A stretch of DNA of 64,000 nucleotides from Bacteroidales bacterium UBA5429 (GTDB taxonomy: Bacteria > Bacteroidota > Bacteroidia > Bacteroidales > WCHB1-69): contig DIRT01000029.1 of assembly GCA_002427605.1 (NCBI GenBank), positions 135,351-199,350 of the forward strand, read 5' to 3'. How positions within the stretch are numbered: position 1 is the stretch's first letter; each line of letters starts with the position of its first letter. Made by a program: the position numbers and the translations under genes. A model generated the notes under the pieces. That model was not told where the DNA came from and did no database searches. It saw only the letters and a program-made list of their open reading frames with translations. Positions 36,459 to 50,226 of the stretch are shown piece after piece.

Positions 36459-37658
36459 ATGAATAACAATAAAAATAAATGCATCGAAGATGAATCCATG
36501 AATATGGAAGATTACGATGAAAATATCGATGTAAATATACAATTTGCACCTAAAACTGAAACCAATAAGATAACCAGCAATCCTTTTTTTACAAGAGGTT
36601 TTTCTGCTATTCCACCGGTAGATCAATGCAAATCGGAAGAGTACAAGCAATCCTGCTGCAAATTAGCAAGTCACGATTGGGTAGAATATATTAATCTACC
36701 ACAGCAATTTAACTATTATCATATTGTTGAAGTTAGATTCAAAAATAGTCACAAAGATTTCTTCCTTTTACCGGAAGAGGGAGTCTTTAATGTAGGAGAA
36801 ATCGTTGCTGTAGAAGCCAATCCTGGGCATGATATTGGGATTATTTCCATGACTGGAGTTTCTGTAAAAAGACAATTAGCAGCAAAAAAAATAAAACCGG
36901 AAGATGTTTCCAAAAAACTGTACAGACATGCCAAAATCTCTGATATTGACAAATGGATTGCTACAGTTGATTTAGAACACACTACGATGCTCTCATCTCG
37001 TTATATTGCCTGGGATTTAAACCTTGAAATGAAAGTAAATGATGTTGAGTATCAGGGAGACGGCGGAAAAGCTATCTTTTACTATTCTGCTGATGAACGT
37101 GTTGACTTCAGAACACTGATTAAAATTTTAGCCGAACAATTCAAAATCAGAATTGAGATGAGGCAGATCGGTGTTCGTCAGGAAGCTGCCCGTTTAGGAG
37201 GAATTGGGTCTTGTGGAAGAGAGTTGTGTTGTTCTTCATGGTTGACTAATTTTCAATCTGTTTCTACTGTTGCTGCCAAAACGCAACAACTTACACTGAA
37301 TCCCAAAAAGATTGCAGGAATGTGTGGAAAACTAAAATGTTGTCTAAACTTTGAACAAGAAACCTATTTACTTGAATTAAAAGAATTTCCTCAAGCTAAT
37401 GTAGTACTGCATACCAAAAAAGGAAAAGCACAGTTTAATAAAATTGACATTTTTAAAAAGGTAGTATGGTATAATTATGCTTCGGATCCCAATTTTATTT
37501 TTGCTATTCCTCTCGAAAAAGTTCGTCAAATTATTGAAATGAATAAAAAAGGGAAAAACCCTGAATCATTAGAAGAATTTGCCATAGTAAATCAGAAAAA
37601 GATGGATGACGATGGAGGGTATAGCTTAGATGATTTGAAAAACATTGAAGATCGTTAA
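36459..37658 (+). CDS. PSP1-domain protein (RicT/YaaT-like)
   Basis: A 399-residue cytoplasmic protein. The PSP1 domain covers roughly residues 85-300 and contains the conserved clusters RQEAARLGGIGSCGRELCCSSW and MCGKLKCCLNFE, whose cysteines bind an FeS cluster in Bacillus YaaT. N- and C-terminal extensions are charged and probably flexible. In Firmicutes the family takes part in RNA-processing and sporulation control; the role in Bacteroidota is not known. gldH begins 4 bp after the stop, an arrangement that recurs in this phylum. Confidence 0.85.
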   Translation: MNNNKNKCIEDESMNMEDYDENIDVNIQFAPKTETNKITSNPFFTRGFSAIPPVDQCKSEEYKQSCCKLASHDWVEYINLPQQFNYYHIVEVRFKNSHKDFFLLPEEGVFNVGEIVAVEANPGHDIGIISMTGVSVKRQLAAKKIKPEDVSKKLYRHAKISDIDKWIATVDLEHTTMLSSRYIAWDLNLEMKVNDVEYQGDGGKAIFYYSADERVDFRTLIKILAEQFKIRIEMRQIGVRQEAARLGGIGSCGRELCCSSWLTNFQSVSTVAAKTQQLTLNPKKIAGMCGKLKCCLNFEQETYLLELKEFPQANVVLHTKKGKAQFNKIDIFKKVVWYNYASDPNFIFAIPLEKVRQIIEMNKKGKNPESLEEFAIVNQKKMDDDGGYSLDDLKNIEDR

Positions 37659-37662
37659 TATA

Positions 37663-38142
37663 ATGAAAAATTTTTTTTTCTATTCTATATTGCTGGTTAT
37701 TCTTTTCTCCTCTTGTGGAAGAAATATTTTATTTGAAAAGGTAGATCATATTTCAGATGAAAAATGGGCAAGTGATCATATTTTAAAATATCAGTTTAAA
37801 ATTGTAGACACAACTCAGTTTTATGATATTTTCATCAATGTTCGTAATAGCACTGATTATCCCTATCAAAACTTATATCTTTTCCTAATTAATAAGTTTC
37901 CTTCAGGAGTTACCGTAACAGACACTATTGAAGCTCTTTTATGTGATCCTTTTGGAAATTGGTATGGCAAAGGATCAGGTAGAATCAAAGATCATCGTTT
38001 ATTAATGCGACAGAAGGTAAGATTTCAACAAAAGGGAGTATATAACTTCTCTTTTCAACACGCTATGCGAGATGAAGACCTAATTGGAATCACAGAGTTT
38101 GGAATTACAATCCAAGAACACAAACCTATCAAAAAGGATTAG
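37663..38142 (+). CDS. gldH: Gliding-motility lipoprotein GldH
   Basis: A 159-residue lipoprotein with signal peptide MKNFFFYSILLVILFSSCG; the lipobox cysteine is at residue 18. The remaining sequence matches GldH: a beta-rich domain with FYDIFINVRNSTDYPYQNLYLF, and GNWYGKGSGRIKDH. GldH is required for gliding in Flavobacterium but is also widespread in non-gliding Bacteroidota. The ATG at 37663 is chosen over an upstream TTG because the signal peptide then starts properly. Confidence 0.87.
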   Translation: MKNFFFYSILLVILFSSCGRNILFEKVDHISDEKWASDHILKYQFKIVDTTQFYDIFINVRNSTDYPYQNLYLFLINKFPSGVTVTDTIEALLCDPFGNWYGKGSGRIKDHRLLMRQKVRFQQKGVYNFSFQHAMRDEDLIGITEFGITIQEHKPIKKD

Positions 38143-38159
38143 TTGCGAAGTTTTATATA

Positions 38160-39371
38160 CTATTCAAGATGGAGATCATGTCCCATCTTGGTTTGTTTTG
38201 TTTTCAAATATCTAATATTTGCTCCATTAGGAGGAATGATAATCGGCACAGTTTCTATAATTTTGATACCGTGACCACTTAATCCAATTTTTTTAGCCGG
38301 ATTATTAGTAATCAACCTGATTCGGGTAGCATTTAAGTCTCTTAATATTTGAGCTCCTACACCATATTCACGCTCATCTGCTCTAAATCCCAATTCCAGA
38401 TTAGCCTGAACCGTATCTAATCCTTGAGCCTGTAAATTATATGCTTTAAGTTTATTGACAATTCCTATTCCCCGTCCTTCCTGGCTCATGTACAACACCA
38501 TCCCCTTTCCTTCTTTTTCAACCATTTGCAGAGCCTGATGAAGTTGACTGGCACAATCACATTTTTGAGATCCAAATATATCACCAGTAACACATGAAGA
38601 GTGAACTCGAACCAAAATTTCCTCATCTTTATTCCAATCTCCCTTTTTCAAAGCATAGTGAACAGCTCCATTATTGAGTTGAGTATAGGCAATAAGTTGG
38701 AAGGTTCCCCATTCTGTTGGAAGTTCAACTTGTTCCTCTTTTCTTATTAAAGTTTCATTCTTAACCCGATAAGCAATCAAATCACGAATAGAAATTATCT
38801 TGATATTATGTTCTTTGGCCACTTTCATTAACTCAGGTAAACGCGCCATCGTTCCATCCGGATTAATAATTTCAATTAAAGCTCCTGCAGGATATAAACC
38901 TGCCAACCTTGCCAAATCAACAGTAGCTTCAGTATGCCCTGCACGAATTAACACACCTCCATCACGAGCTTTTAAAGGATTAATATGACCGGGTCTACCT
39001 AAATCTTCTGGTTTTAAATCAGGATCAGCTAAAGCTTTAATAGTAGCAGATCTGTCATGAGCAGATACTCCCGTAGTACAGCCATGTCCTAGAAGATCAA
39101 CTGTAATAGTAAAAGGTGTTCCATGTATAGAGGTATTAGATGCCACTTGCATTTCCAGTTGAAGTTCCTTACATCGTGAATCAGTAATGGGAGCACATAA
39201 AACGCCACGCCCATACTGAAGCATAAAATTCACTTTTTCAGGTGTTATTTTTTCAGCTGCAATAATAAAATCACCTTCATTTTCACGATCTTCATCATCA
39301 ACAACGATTAAAAACTTTCCAGTTTTAAAATCTTCTAAAGCTTCCTCAATTGTATTTAATTTTATTTCCAT
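38160..39371 (-). CDS. ribBA: Bifunctional DHBP synthase / GTP cyclohydrolase II
   Basis: This 403-residue enzyme carries out two early steps of riboflavin synthesis. The N-terminal RibB domain has [30 protein letters not shown] and [16 protein letters not shown]. The C-terminal RibA domain binds zinc through [18 protein letters not shown] and carries the GTP motif [12 protein letters not shown]. Its ATG is one base beyond the stop of an upstream DUF5689 gene, so it is probably the last gene of the TonB-receptor operon, an uncommon place for it. No FMN riboswitch was seen. Confidence 0.95.
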   Translation of the reverse strand: MEIKLNTIEEALEDFKTGKFLIVVDDEDRENEGDFIIAAEKITPEKVNFMLQYGRGVLCAPITDSRCKELQLEMQVASNTSIHGTPFTITVDLLGHGCTTGVSAHDRSATIKALADPDLKPEDLGRPGHINPLKARDGGVLIRAGHTEATVDLARLAGLYPAGALIEIINPDGTMARLPELMKVAKEHNIKIISIRDLIAYRVKNETLIRKEEQVELPTEWGTFQLIAYTQLNNGAVHYALKKGDWNKDEEILVRVHSSCVTGDIFGSQKCDCASQLHQALQMVEKEGKGMVLYMSQEGRGIGIVNKLKAYNLQAQGLDTVQANLELGFRADEREYGVGAQILRDLNATRIRLITNNPAKKIGLSGHGIKIIETVPIIIPPNGANIRYLKTKQTKMGHDLHLE

Positions 39372-39372
39372 T

Positions 39373-40674
39373 CTATTTATTAATCAATTCTATTTTTTTA
39401 ATTCTCCATTCACCTGAAGGATTCCCTCCATGATTATTATATCTCAACGCAATTCTAACCTTAGAGGCTGTCAGATTGGGTAGAGTAATATCATTACTAT
39501 TACTAAACTCTGAGGGAAACTGAGTTATTGCAGGCAGAGGCGCGTAGTTATCCGGATCAAATGGTTGATCTACATTAGTTGTATAGTATAGACTGTAATA
39601 TTCTTGTAATCCCACGAGATTAATTTTATGCAATAAACGAACAAAACTCTCTTTTGTTGCATCGATCTCTATAGGCGGTGAAATCAACCAATCATCCATC
39701 TCAATATTAGACGTGTTATAATCGTGATACATAAACTGATCACCTCCAAAGTTTACAAATCGCCAACGAGTAGCATTAGCAGGGAAAACACTCCATCCTT
39801 CAGGGCCTATTGAATTTTCGTTAAACTGATATGAATAAAAAACTTCATCTTCAGGTGTATCAACTTGAGCAAACTGAATATCATCTCTGGTCCGGATCAT
39901 TAATTGGTAGTTATTATCATATATGGTTAAAATCCCATATAGTGTTCCTACTCCAGATGGTACCTTGAGACTTCTAAAGCGTGCGTAATTAGAAGTTCTA
40001 ACAACAATCGGTTTAGAAACTCCCTGAACATTGAGTGTATGTTCAGTTACAAACTCATTATATGAGAATGGCTTTCCCCAGGATTCAGGAGCAAATTGAC
40101 AATTTTCCAATTTAACTAATTTACCAACATCTTCAAGAGAGTTCATATCTATTTCTGTACCTAATAGGGGAGTCGGGAGATTATCTTTGCTTGGCAATCC
40201 AACACGATGGATATACCTATTGAAGTGCAATGCATTAATCCTACCAACACTGGTTTTACGATATTCCCATCCAACTTGATAATAGCGATTATAATCTCCG
40301 ACTATCAAACCTCTACAATCAATAATCACCTTTTGTCCAACAGGATATAAGTTAAAAAGTCCATTCATATCCAACTGAATCTCAATAGCTCCGGTTTCAT
40401 CTTGAACTACCATCGATTTATAGAAGTTACCCCCTTCATCTGTACTTACAACAACTGCTTCAACTATAAATATTTCATCATAGCTACAAATTGAATCCAA
40501 CTTATAGGAATCAAGTATTAAGTGTTTATTTTTAATATCTTGAATTGTTTTATTGGGAGCAGGACCTTGATAAGTTGGAGCTGTAAATTGTGGTTCTTCC
40601 CACTCTTTTTGACAACCGCCCCACAGTAAAGCAAGAACTAATGTAAATATGATATTTTTTAAAATTCTATTCAT
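39373..40674 (-). CDS. DUF5689-type surface lipoprotein
   Basis: The 433-residue protein has a lipoprotein signal ([11 protein letters not shown], cysteine at residue 21). The middle is a DUF5689 region with OB-like strands ([32 protein letters not shown], then [17 protein letters not shown]). The C-terminal 150 residues look like a choice-of-anchor/jelly-roll domain ([37 protein letters not shown]). It is a paralogue of the next gene upstream and lies 14 bp after it. Role unknown; the family is often encoded beside TonB receptors. Confidence 0.82.
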   Translation of the reverse strand: MNRILKNIIFTLVLALLWGGCQKEWEEPQFTAPTYQGPAPNKTIQDIKNKHLILDSYKLDSICSYDEIFIVEAVVVSTDEGGNFYKSMVVQDETGAIEIQLDMNGLFNLYPVGQKVIIDCRGLIVGDYNRYYQVGWEYRKTSVGRINALHFNRYIHRVGLPSKDNLPTPLLGTEIDMNSLEDVGKLVKLENCQFAPESWGKPFSYNEFVTEHTLNVQGVSKPIVVRTSNYARFRSLKVPSGVGTLYGILTIYDNNYQLMIRTRDDIQFAQVDTPEDEVFYSYQFNENSIGPEGWSVFPANATRWRFVNFGGDQFMYHDYNTSNIEMDDWLISPPIEIDATKESFVRLLHKINLVGLQEYYSLYYTTNVDQPFDPDNYAPLPAITQFPSEFSNSNDITLPNLTASKVRIALRYNNHGGNPSGEWRIKKIELINK

Positions 40675-40688
40675 GATTTCAATATTTT

Positions 40689-41957
40689 TTAGTTAGGATT
40701 TGACTTAAACTGAATATTATTTATAGCCCAATTAGAATTTTTCTGATCGGTATATCTAAATCCAATTCTGAAAGTAGGTTTTGAAACTGCTTCATCCGGT
40801 ATTGGAATTACTGTTTCAGTAAATGATGATGGTAATGTTGGAATTTCCAACGAAATCCATTCACCATCGATAGTTGAATAGTATAATCTAAATTGATCAG
40901 CTGTTCCTAATCCATTAAAGTTTCGATGTGTAAAATAAAGTTTAACATTTCGATAGGATCCAAAATCCAACTGAGGTGAAACCAAATAGCAATCAGTCAT
41001 TTCCGATGTTGATCCTGTTATGGTTACCACTTTATAATCTGGTTTATATTCCCATTGAGCAGTTCCCGCTACAGATTGATTACTCCAACCCATGGAGAAA
41101 GGAGAACTCTCCATATTATATTGGAACACCACATAGCCGCCGGGGGGAGGAAGAACTGTGACATCATTAATAGATCGCAGCATCAACTGATAATCACTGC
41201 CATATTTGGTTAAAATCCCTTTGATATTCAATTTACCTTCCGGTAAAACTTCATCAGCCCAATCTATATACTGACTTATTCTGGCTATAATTTTAGTGTT
41301 TCCGTTCTCAAGTTGAATATTCCTATTAATTGTCGAATAGCCCTGACTGGCATCAAAATAAAGATTCGATCCATTGGCATCCACAAAAGAACAATTGGGA
41401 AGCTCAACTAAAGTATGAAAATCAGCCTCTGTAATATTGTTGGTTGATCGAATCACTTTGGGGGCAGGTTCCGGAACAAATATCCCTGATTTAAAAATGT
41501 GACGCATTTCAACATTAGAGGGGATATATTGCATTTCATCATTTCCCCATAGTCCTAGCTGATACCATCCTGAATTTCCATTATTGGCAATATAGCTTCC
41601 AAGATACAACCCCTGACACTCAACATATATAGTTTGACCAATCCTATATTTATTATAATATGCTGAATTGGCAGTTCTGATGCTAATACCACCTGTTTCA
41701 TCCTGTATAAAAATCTCTTTATAGCAAGAACCATGTTTGTCAGTCGAGATTACAACTCCTTTTATCACTACTTTATCCGTAATCAGTGTTGCGGGTTTTA
41801 CACCCAAAGTATGATATTGGAATAATTCAGCAATAGTATGAGTAGCTTCTCCTGAATACGTTTCTACCGGAATTTCCTCAGGTTTATTACAAGAAGAGCA
41901 CACTGTGGCAAAAAATGCAATAACAAGAAATATATTTAAAATAGCAACTTTTTTCAT
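40689..41957 (-). CDS. DUF5689-type surface lipoprotein, paralogue
   Basis: A 422-residue lipoprotein (signal ending ATVCSSCNKPEE) with the same layout as its downstream neighbour: DUF5689 strands (VVISTDKHGSCYKEIFIQDETGGISIR, VECQGLYLGSYI), then a C-terminal jelly-roll-like part (YLVSPQLDFGSYRNVKLYFTHRNF, WAINNIQF). It starts 22 bp after the TonB receptor. The two copies probably arose by duplication and may form a surface complex with the receptor. Confidence 0.82.
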   Translation of the reverse strand: MKKVAILNIFLVIAFFATVCSSCNKPEEIPVETYSGEATHTIAELFQYHTLGVKPATLITDKVVIKGVVISTDKHGSCYKEIFIQDETGGISIRTANSAYYNKYRIGQTIYVECQGLYLGSYIANNGNSGWYQLGLWGNDEMQYIPSNVEMRHIFKSGIFVPEPAPKVIRSTNNITEADFHTLVELPNCSFVDANGSNLYFDASQGYSTINRNIQLENGNTKIIARISQYIDWADEVLPEGKLNIKGILTKYGSDYQLMLRSINDVTVLPPPGGYVVFQYNMESSPFSMGWSNQSVAGTAQWEYKPDYKVVTITGSTSEMTDCYLVSPQLDFGSYRNVKLYFTHRNFNGLGTADQFRLYYSTIDGEWISLEIPTLPSSFTETVIPIPDEAVSKPTFRIGFRYTDQKNSNWAINNIQFKSNPN

Positions 41958-41979
41958 CTCTGTTTTAAATTATAATGTT

Positions 41980-44517
41980 CTAAAATGTATAAGTAACTCC
42001 TGCATAAAAAGTGGTTCCAAACGCGTAATAGTACCTATTTTGATATTTTGAAGGATTATACTCTCTATAATCAAATCTATATTGTTCCCATGCTGTAGTA
42101 ACCAAATTTGTATTATTTGTTATGTTTGTAACACTCACATTGACTGCAATCAATTTTCCTTTTACTCTCCAACTTTTACTTATAGAAAAGTCAAGTGTAA
42201 ACTGTCCTTTTAATCGGGTTTGATCCACAATAGCATGATAAATTTCAGCTTCTTCTGGAATATCCAGATTCCATGTTCCGCGTGCATGGATGGTTCTTCT
42301 GTGAGGGTTCAAATCGCAAAAAATTCTATCGAAGTAGTTGGCATTGATATTTACCCACCAAAAGTTATGATTAAATTTAAGTCCTAATGTTGTAGCTACT
42401 TGTGGGGAACCTGCAACAAAATAATTTTTCCAATATACAGTCTCCATTTTATCCCCACCACCTGTACTCAAAATGTCATAACCATTTTCTGCATTAATAT
42501 TTACCAATGGATTACTGCTATATCTATAATCTCCAAAGTTACCGGCAAAAATTAATGAAAGGGTAGAAGTCATCTTCAATTCAGACCCTATTTCTATACC
42601 CATATGGCGTTGGTCGATATCACTCATAGCGTAGTTAACCATTGTGTAATAGTCGTCATGATAGAAACTGATGACACGACTAAGATCATTTAATTGTGTA
42701 TAATAGGCTGTTAAACGCATTTGAAATTTAGGATATTTCAAGATATAGGAGAAGTCCGAACTAAATATCTTTTCTGACTTCAGATTTGGAACGAAAGTAT
42801 TTCTAATTCTCGGTGCAATAAATGAGTTCAGCACACCAGGAGCATCATTTTCGTAATGGGATGTCAATGTGAGGTAATTTCGTCCGGTGATCTTATAAGT
42901 TATCCCCCCCTTAAATCCATATAACATAAAAGATTTAACATCAGATTTCCCTAATGAAGCTTCAGGGAATCTTCCATTTTGCATTAATCCCACTCTCCAC
43001 ATCTGTTCATTTCCAAGACTAGCACCTAAATGAAAATCAACCTTTCTATAATTAAAATTTAACAATGCCCAAACTTTCTGAATATTGAGATGAAATTCAT
43101 AGCTATTTCCAATGAGATCACCTTCATGTAAGGTGTCATTTTTATGGAGTAAGTCATTATAAATAGTATTTAGAGAATCGGGAAAGGCTCCTTCCGAAAA
43201 TTTATCCACATCGATCCAATATAATCCACCCAAAAGATCATTAATTTGATTGTAACTATGTTGTTTAAAACTTCTGATATCTAAACCGGCAAAGAGTCTG
43301 ATGTTCTCATTTAGATCAGCCGTTATATGTGATGTACCTCCAACCTGAATATGATCCATAACTCTGTTTTCCAGGATATATTGGGCTCTTTTGCCTTGCG
43401 AAGCAGCTAACTGGTTAATATTGTACATTCTATCCCAATTAATTTGTCTGAACTGATCATTATTCATCCACTCTTCTTTATAATCCCAGTATAAACTTGT
43501 TGTATCTCCACTTTGAATAAAATAACTTGGCAAGTAGCGATAATAATCGGGTCTTGGATCTGCTGCATCATACCAATTCAATGCAGTCGTTGAATTTCTT
43601 CCAAAAGTAGCACCCAAAGTTGAAGTGATCGTGAATTTATTATGTGCTGGAGTATAGTAGTGGGAGAGGAGTGTAATCGGCTCATAAGTAGTCCTGACTC
43701 TGGCACTTCTCTGTTTCCCTTGATACCAACCCCAGTTGGGATTATAATAGTTCGAACCGGTAAGAGTATATGCTTCTGAAACTGAATTGGCTTGCATGCT
43801 TCTACGTGTTGGTGTTCCGATCAAAGTAATATTAACCGCATGTTCTTTATTTATCTTTTTTTCAGCAGCAAGAAAGTAACTGAATGCATCATAAGTAGTA
43901 CCCTCTACATAAGATATGGTATTACCAAAGCGACCGGAAATAGTAGCTGCAAAAGACCAGCCATTTTTCATTATACCGGTTGCATAGGTCAGCATGAGTC
44001 GATTATTATAGGTTCTATTGGACAAAGAATAGGTCCCCTTAATCATTTTACCATATGCCGATGCCCTCAAATTATAATTTGATACTCCTCCAATTGAACC
44101 AAAAGTATAGGACGCCGGTGTCATGTAAATTCTGGTATCTGGATAGCGAACTACATGATTTAACCCTCCCCATTGAGAGTATGTAGGCCTACCTGTTACC
44201 ATACTATTCATTCGAAATCCATTCAAAAAAATCGCATTATACTTATTATCATAACCTCTGATCCTAAAATAAGCGATACTAAAGGTGTATGAAGTATTAT
44301 TCAAATACAGGTCACGTGAGGATTGCAAAATACTCGGAATAAAATTTCCTGAGGAATTATCACCAATATCTTGACCATCTCCAATGTTTAAAAAAGCGGT
44401 TTCAGCGGGACCTTGTGGTCTAATTATTGAAGAATCCGGTGGAGTTTCGCCACTCTGGGCTAAAAGAGTAGAGGTCAAAAATAGTATAGAAATCAAAGAT
44501 AAAACATAGTATTTCAT
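41980..44517 (-). CDS. TonB-dependent outer-membrane receptor
   Basis: The 845-residue receptor has a signal peptide (to about residue 20), then directly a plug domain (about 30-150, with YFRIRGYDNKYNAIFLNGFRM and GSIGGVSNYNLRAS) and a 22-strand type barrel ending in a C-terminal Phe. The carboxypeptidase-regulatory-like domain that often precedes the plug in Bacteroidota is absent, and it is not a SusC type. The substrate is unknown; the two DUF5689 lipoproteins in the same operon and a divergent nuclease-fold gene suggest a nucleic-acid or phosphoester product. Confidence 0.88.
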   Translation of the reverse strand: MKYYVLSLISILFLTSTLLAQSGETPPDSSIIRPQGPAETAFLNIGDGQDIGDNSSGNFIPSILQSSRDLYLNNTSYTFSIAYFRIRGYDNKYNAIFLNGFRMNSMVTGRPTYSQWGGLNHVVRYPDTRIYMTPASYTFGSIGGVSNYNLRASAYGKMIKGTYSLSNRTYNNRLMLTYATGIMKNGWSFAATISGRFGNTISYVEGTTYDAFSYFLAAEKKINKEHAVNITLIGTPTRRSMQANSVSEAYTLTGSNYYNPNWGWYQGKQRSARVRTTYEPITLLSHYYTPAHNKFTITSTLGATFGRNSTTALNWYDAADPRPDYYRYLPSYFIQSGDTTSLYWDYKEEWMNNDQFRQINWDRMYNINQLAASQGKRAQYILENRVMDHIQVGGTSHITADLNENIRLFAGLDIRSFKQHSYNQINDLLGGLYWIDVDKFSEGAFPDSLNTIYNDLLHKNDTLHEGDLIGNSYEFHLNIQKVWALLNFNYRKVDFHLGASLGNEQMWRVGLMQNGRFPEASLGKSDVKSFMLYGFKGGITYKITGRNYLTLTSHYENDAPGVLNSFIAPRIRNTFVPNLKSEKIFSSDFSYILKYPKFQMRLTAYYTQLNDLSRVISFYHDDYYTMVNYAMSDIDQRHMGIEIGSELKMTSTLSLIFAGNFGDYRYSSNPLVNINAENGYDILSTGGGDKMETVYWKNYFVAGSPQVATTLGLKFNHNFWWVNINANYFDRIFCDLNPHRRTIHARGTWNLDIPEEAEIYHAIVDQTRLKGQFTLDFSISKSWRVKGKLIAVNVSVTNITNNTNLVTTAWEQYRFDYREYNPSKYQNRYYYAFGTTFYAGVTYTF

Positions 44518-44548
44518 ATCATAAATCTTTTAATTAATTTAAGGAGAA

Positions 44549-44556
44549 CAAAAGTA
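44549..44556 (-). promoter_or_regulatory. -7 promoter element of the TonB receptor operon
   Basis: On the minus strand the site reads TACTTTTG, 31 bp before the receptor ATG. Confidence 0.5.
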
Positions 44557-44603
44557 CAAAAAAAAGATTACATAGAAATGTAGAATCTTACAAATAAAAT
44601 TTA

Positions 44604-44612
44604 TAATTTTGC
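44604..44612 (+). promoter_or_regulatory. -7 promoter element of the nuclease-fold gene
   Basis: TAATTTTGC, 16 bp before the ATG. It is about 50 bp from the divergent TonB-receptor promoter, so one regulator could act on both. Confidence 0.55.
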
Positions 44613-44628
44613 GAATATATTTTTTGTT

Positions 44629-45666
44629 ATGAAAAACTTGAAATTTCTCACTTTATTTTTAATTTTTGGAGCTTGTTATTCAACAATTTGGGCACAAACT
44701 TATCAAACTGCCGTCATTGGATTTTATAATGTTGAAAATTTATTTGACACTATCAATGACCCGTTAAAAAATGATGAACAGTTTTTACCTGACGGATCTT
44801 ATCAGTGGAATTCTGATAAATATCAACTAAAACTCAAGAATTTAGCAGATGTAATATCCCTAATAGGGGAGGAGCACGGTGGGTGTGCTGTTCTGGGAGT
44901 CAGTGAAGTCGAAAATGAAGCTGTACTTCTGGATTTGGTAAATCAAGAAAAACTTAAAAAATTTAACTTTAAAGTAGCACATCATGATTCACCCGATCGA
45001 AGAGGTGTTGATGTATGCTTTCTCTATCAGGAAAAACGATTTGAAATGTTATCTATCAAAGGATTTACTCTTGTTATTCCTGACAAACCCGACTTCATTA
45101 CCCGGGATCAGGTGTTGATGACTGGCGTTTTAGATCAAGTAGATACACTTTTTCTTATCGTTAATCATTGGCCTTCAAAAATAGGGGGGGAGAGAAGAAG
45201 TTCCCCTTTACGTGTTGCAGCAGCTGAGTTGACAAAACATATCTGCGATTCCATTTACCAACATCATCCTGATGCAAAAATCATTATTATGGGCGACTTT
45301 AACGATAATCCCAATGCAAAAAGCTTTACAAAAGGTTTGGGAGCTGTCGGAAAAATGAAAGATTTGAAAAAAAATGATATCTTTAACCCTATGTATCAAA
45401 TGTTTCGTGACGGAATCGGATCTATTGCATACCAGGATAACTGGGAGTTGTTTGATCAGATTTTAGTTTCCTCAAATCTGATTACAGCTGCACCTAATAC
45501 CTATAAATATATCTCTGCGCATGTATTTAGACGTAATTTTATGATTAATAAAACCGGATCATTTGCGGGTTATCCTCATAGAACATTTGCCGGGGGAGCA
45601 TTTTTAGGAGGATATAGCGATCACCTCCCTGTGTACATAATTTTGGAAAAGAAAGATATTAAATAA
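44629..45666 (+). CDS. Secreted endonuclease/exonuclease/phosphatase-family protein
   Basis: A 345-residue exported protein with signal peptide ending near WAQ (residue 23). The catalytic fold is shown by GFYNVENLFDT (Asn and Glu), VNHWPSKIGG, MGDFNDNP (metal and catalytic Asp/Asn) and GYSDHLPVYI (final Asp-His pair). The family includes DNases and phosphodiesterases or sphingomyelinases, so the substrate is open. It is divergent from the TonB/DUF5689 operon. A seven-G run at 45184-45190 lies inside the coding region. Confidence 0.88.
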   Translation: MKNLKFLTLFLIFGACYSTIWAQTYQTAVIGFYNVENLFDTINDPLKNDEQFLPDGSYQWNSDKYQLKLKNLADVISLIGEEHGGCAVLGVSEVENEAVLLDLVNQEKLKKFNFKVAHHDSPDRRGVDVCFLYQEKRFEMLSIKGFTLVIPDKPDFITRDQVLMTGVLDQVDTLFLIVNHWPSKIGGERRSSPLRVAAAELTKHICDSIYQHHPDAKIIIMGDFNDNPNAKSFTKGLGAVGKMKDLKKNDIFNPMYQMFRDGIGSIAYQDNWELFDQILVSSNLITAAPNTYKYISAHVFRRNFMINKTGSFAGYPHRTFAGGAFLGGYSDHLPVYIILEKKDIK

Positions 45667-45693
45667 ACAAGTAACCCTCAAACAAACTTTAAA

Positions 45694-46428
45694 ATGGATA
45701 GAAAAATTGTAATTATTCCAACTTATAATGAAATCGAAAATATTGAAAACATTATTCGTAAAACATTCAGTATTACTGATGTACACATTTTAGTTGTGGA
45801 TGACGGATCTCCGGATGGAACAGGTAAAAAAGTAAAAGAATTAATGGAAGAGTTCCCTGAAAGACTCTTTATTATTGAAAGAACAGGAAAATTGGGACTT
45901 GGAACCGCATATATTGCCGGTTTCAAATGGGCACTCGAGAATAATTACGATTATGTTTTTGAAATGGATGCTGACTTTTCTCACAATCCTGAAGATTTAG
46001 ATCGTCTTTATCATGCTTGTGCTTTAGAAGGAGCTGATTTAGCCATAGGTTCAAGATATTGTAAAGGTGTTAATGTTTTGAATTGGCCTATGGGAAGACT
46101 ATTAATGTCTTATTATGGATCTATGTACGTTCGTTTTATACTTGGAATGTCAGTTAAAGATACTACTGCAGGATTTAAATGTTACAAAGCCAGTACATTA
46201 AGACAAATCGATTTTAAAAGAATTAAACATATTGGCTACGGTTTTCAAATTGAAATGAAATTCAATGTTCATAAATTAAAACTTAAAATTATCGAAGTTC
46301 CTATTGTTTTCGTTGATAGAAAATTGGGTACGTCAAAAATGAGCGCAGGAATTTTCAAAGAAGCTATTTTAGGTGTGATTGGGTTAAGATTTCGAAGTTT
46401 CTTTTGGAAAAAGAAAAAAGTAGCCTAA
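45694..46428 (+). CDS. Polyprenol-phosphate mannosyltransferase-like GT2 glycosyltransferase
   Basis: A 244-residue family 2 enzyme close to dolichol-phosphate mannose synthase. Motifs: VIIPTYNEIENIENI, VVDDGSPDGTG, FEMDADFSHNPEDL (metal-binding DAD), and GYGFQIEMKFN. There is no C-terminal membrane domain, so the single-domain form is present. It would load a sugar onto a lipid carrier at the inner face of the membrane. It follows the nuclease gene by 27 bp and may be co-transcribed. Confidence 0.9.
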   Translation: MDRKIVIIPTYNEIENIENIIRKTFSITDVHILVVDDGSPDGTGKKVKELMEEFPERLFIIERTGKLGLGTAYIAGFKWALENNYDYVFEMDADFSHNPEDLDRLYHACALEGADLAIGSRYCKGVNVLNWPMGRLLMSYYGSMYVRFILGMSVKDTTAGFKCYKASTLRQIDFKRIKHIGYGFQIEMKFNVHKLKLKIIEVPIVFVDRKLGTSKMSAGIFKEAILGVIGLRFRSFFWKKKKVA

Positions 46429-46508
46429 ATAGAGGAGGTAAAACTTCCTATTTAACATAATATAAATTATACGAAAATAGGTTTAGATTCTATATTTATA
46501 ATAATTAA

Positions 46509-50213
<3,705 letters not shown>

Positions 50214-50226
50214 ATAACATATAGGA

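Noticed and set aside
39371..39373. FMN riboswitch before ribBA
   Set aside because: There is no intergenic space; the gene follows the DUF5689 stop by one base.
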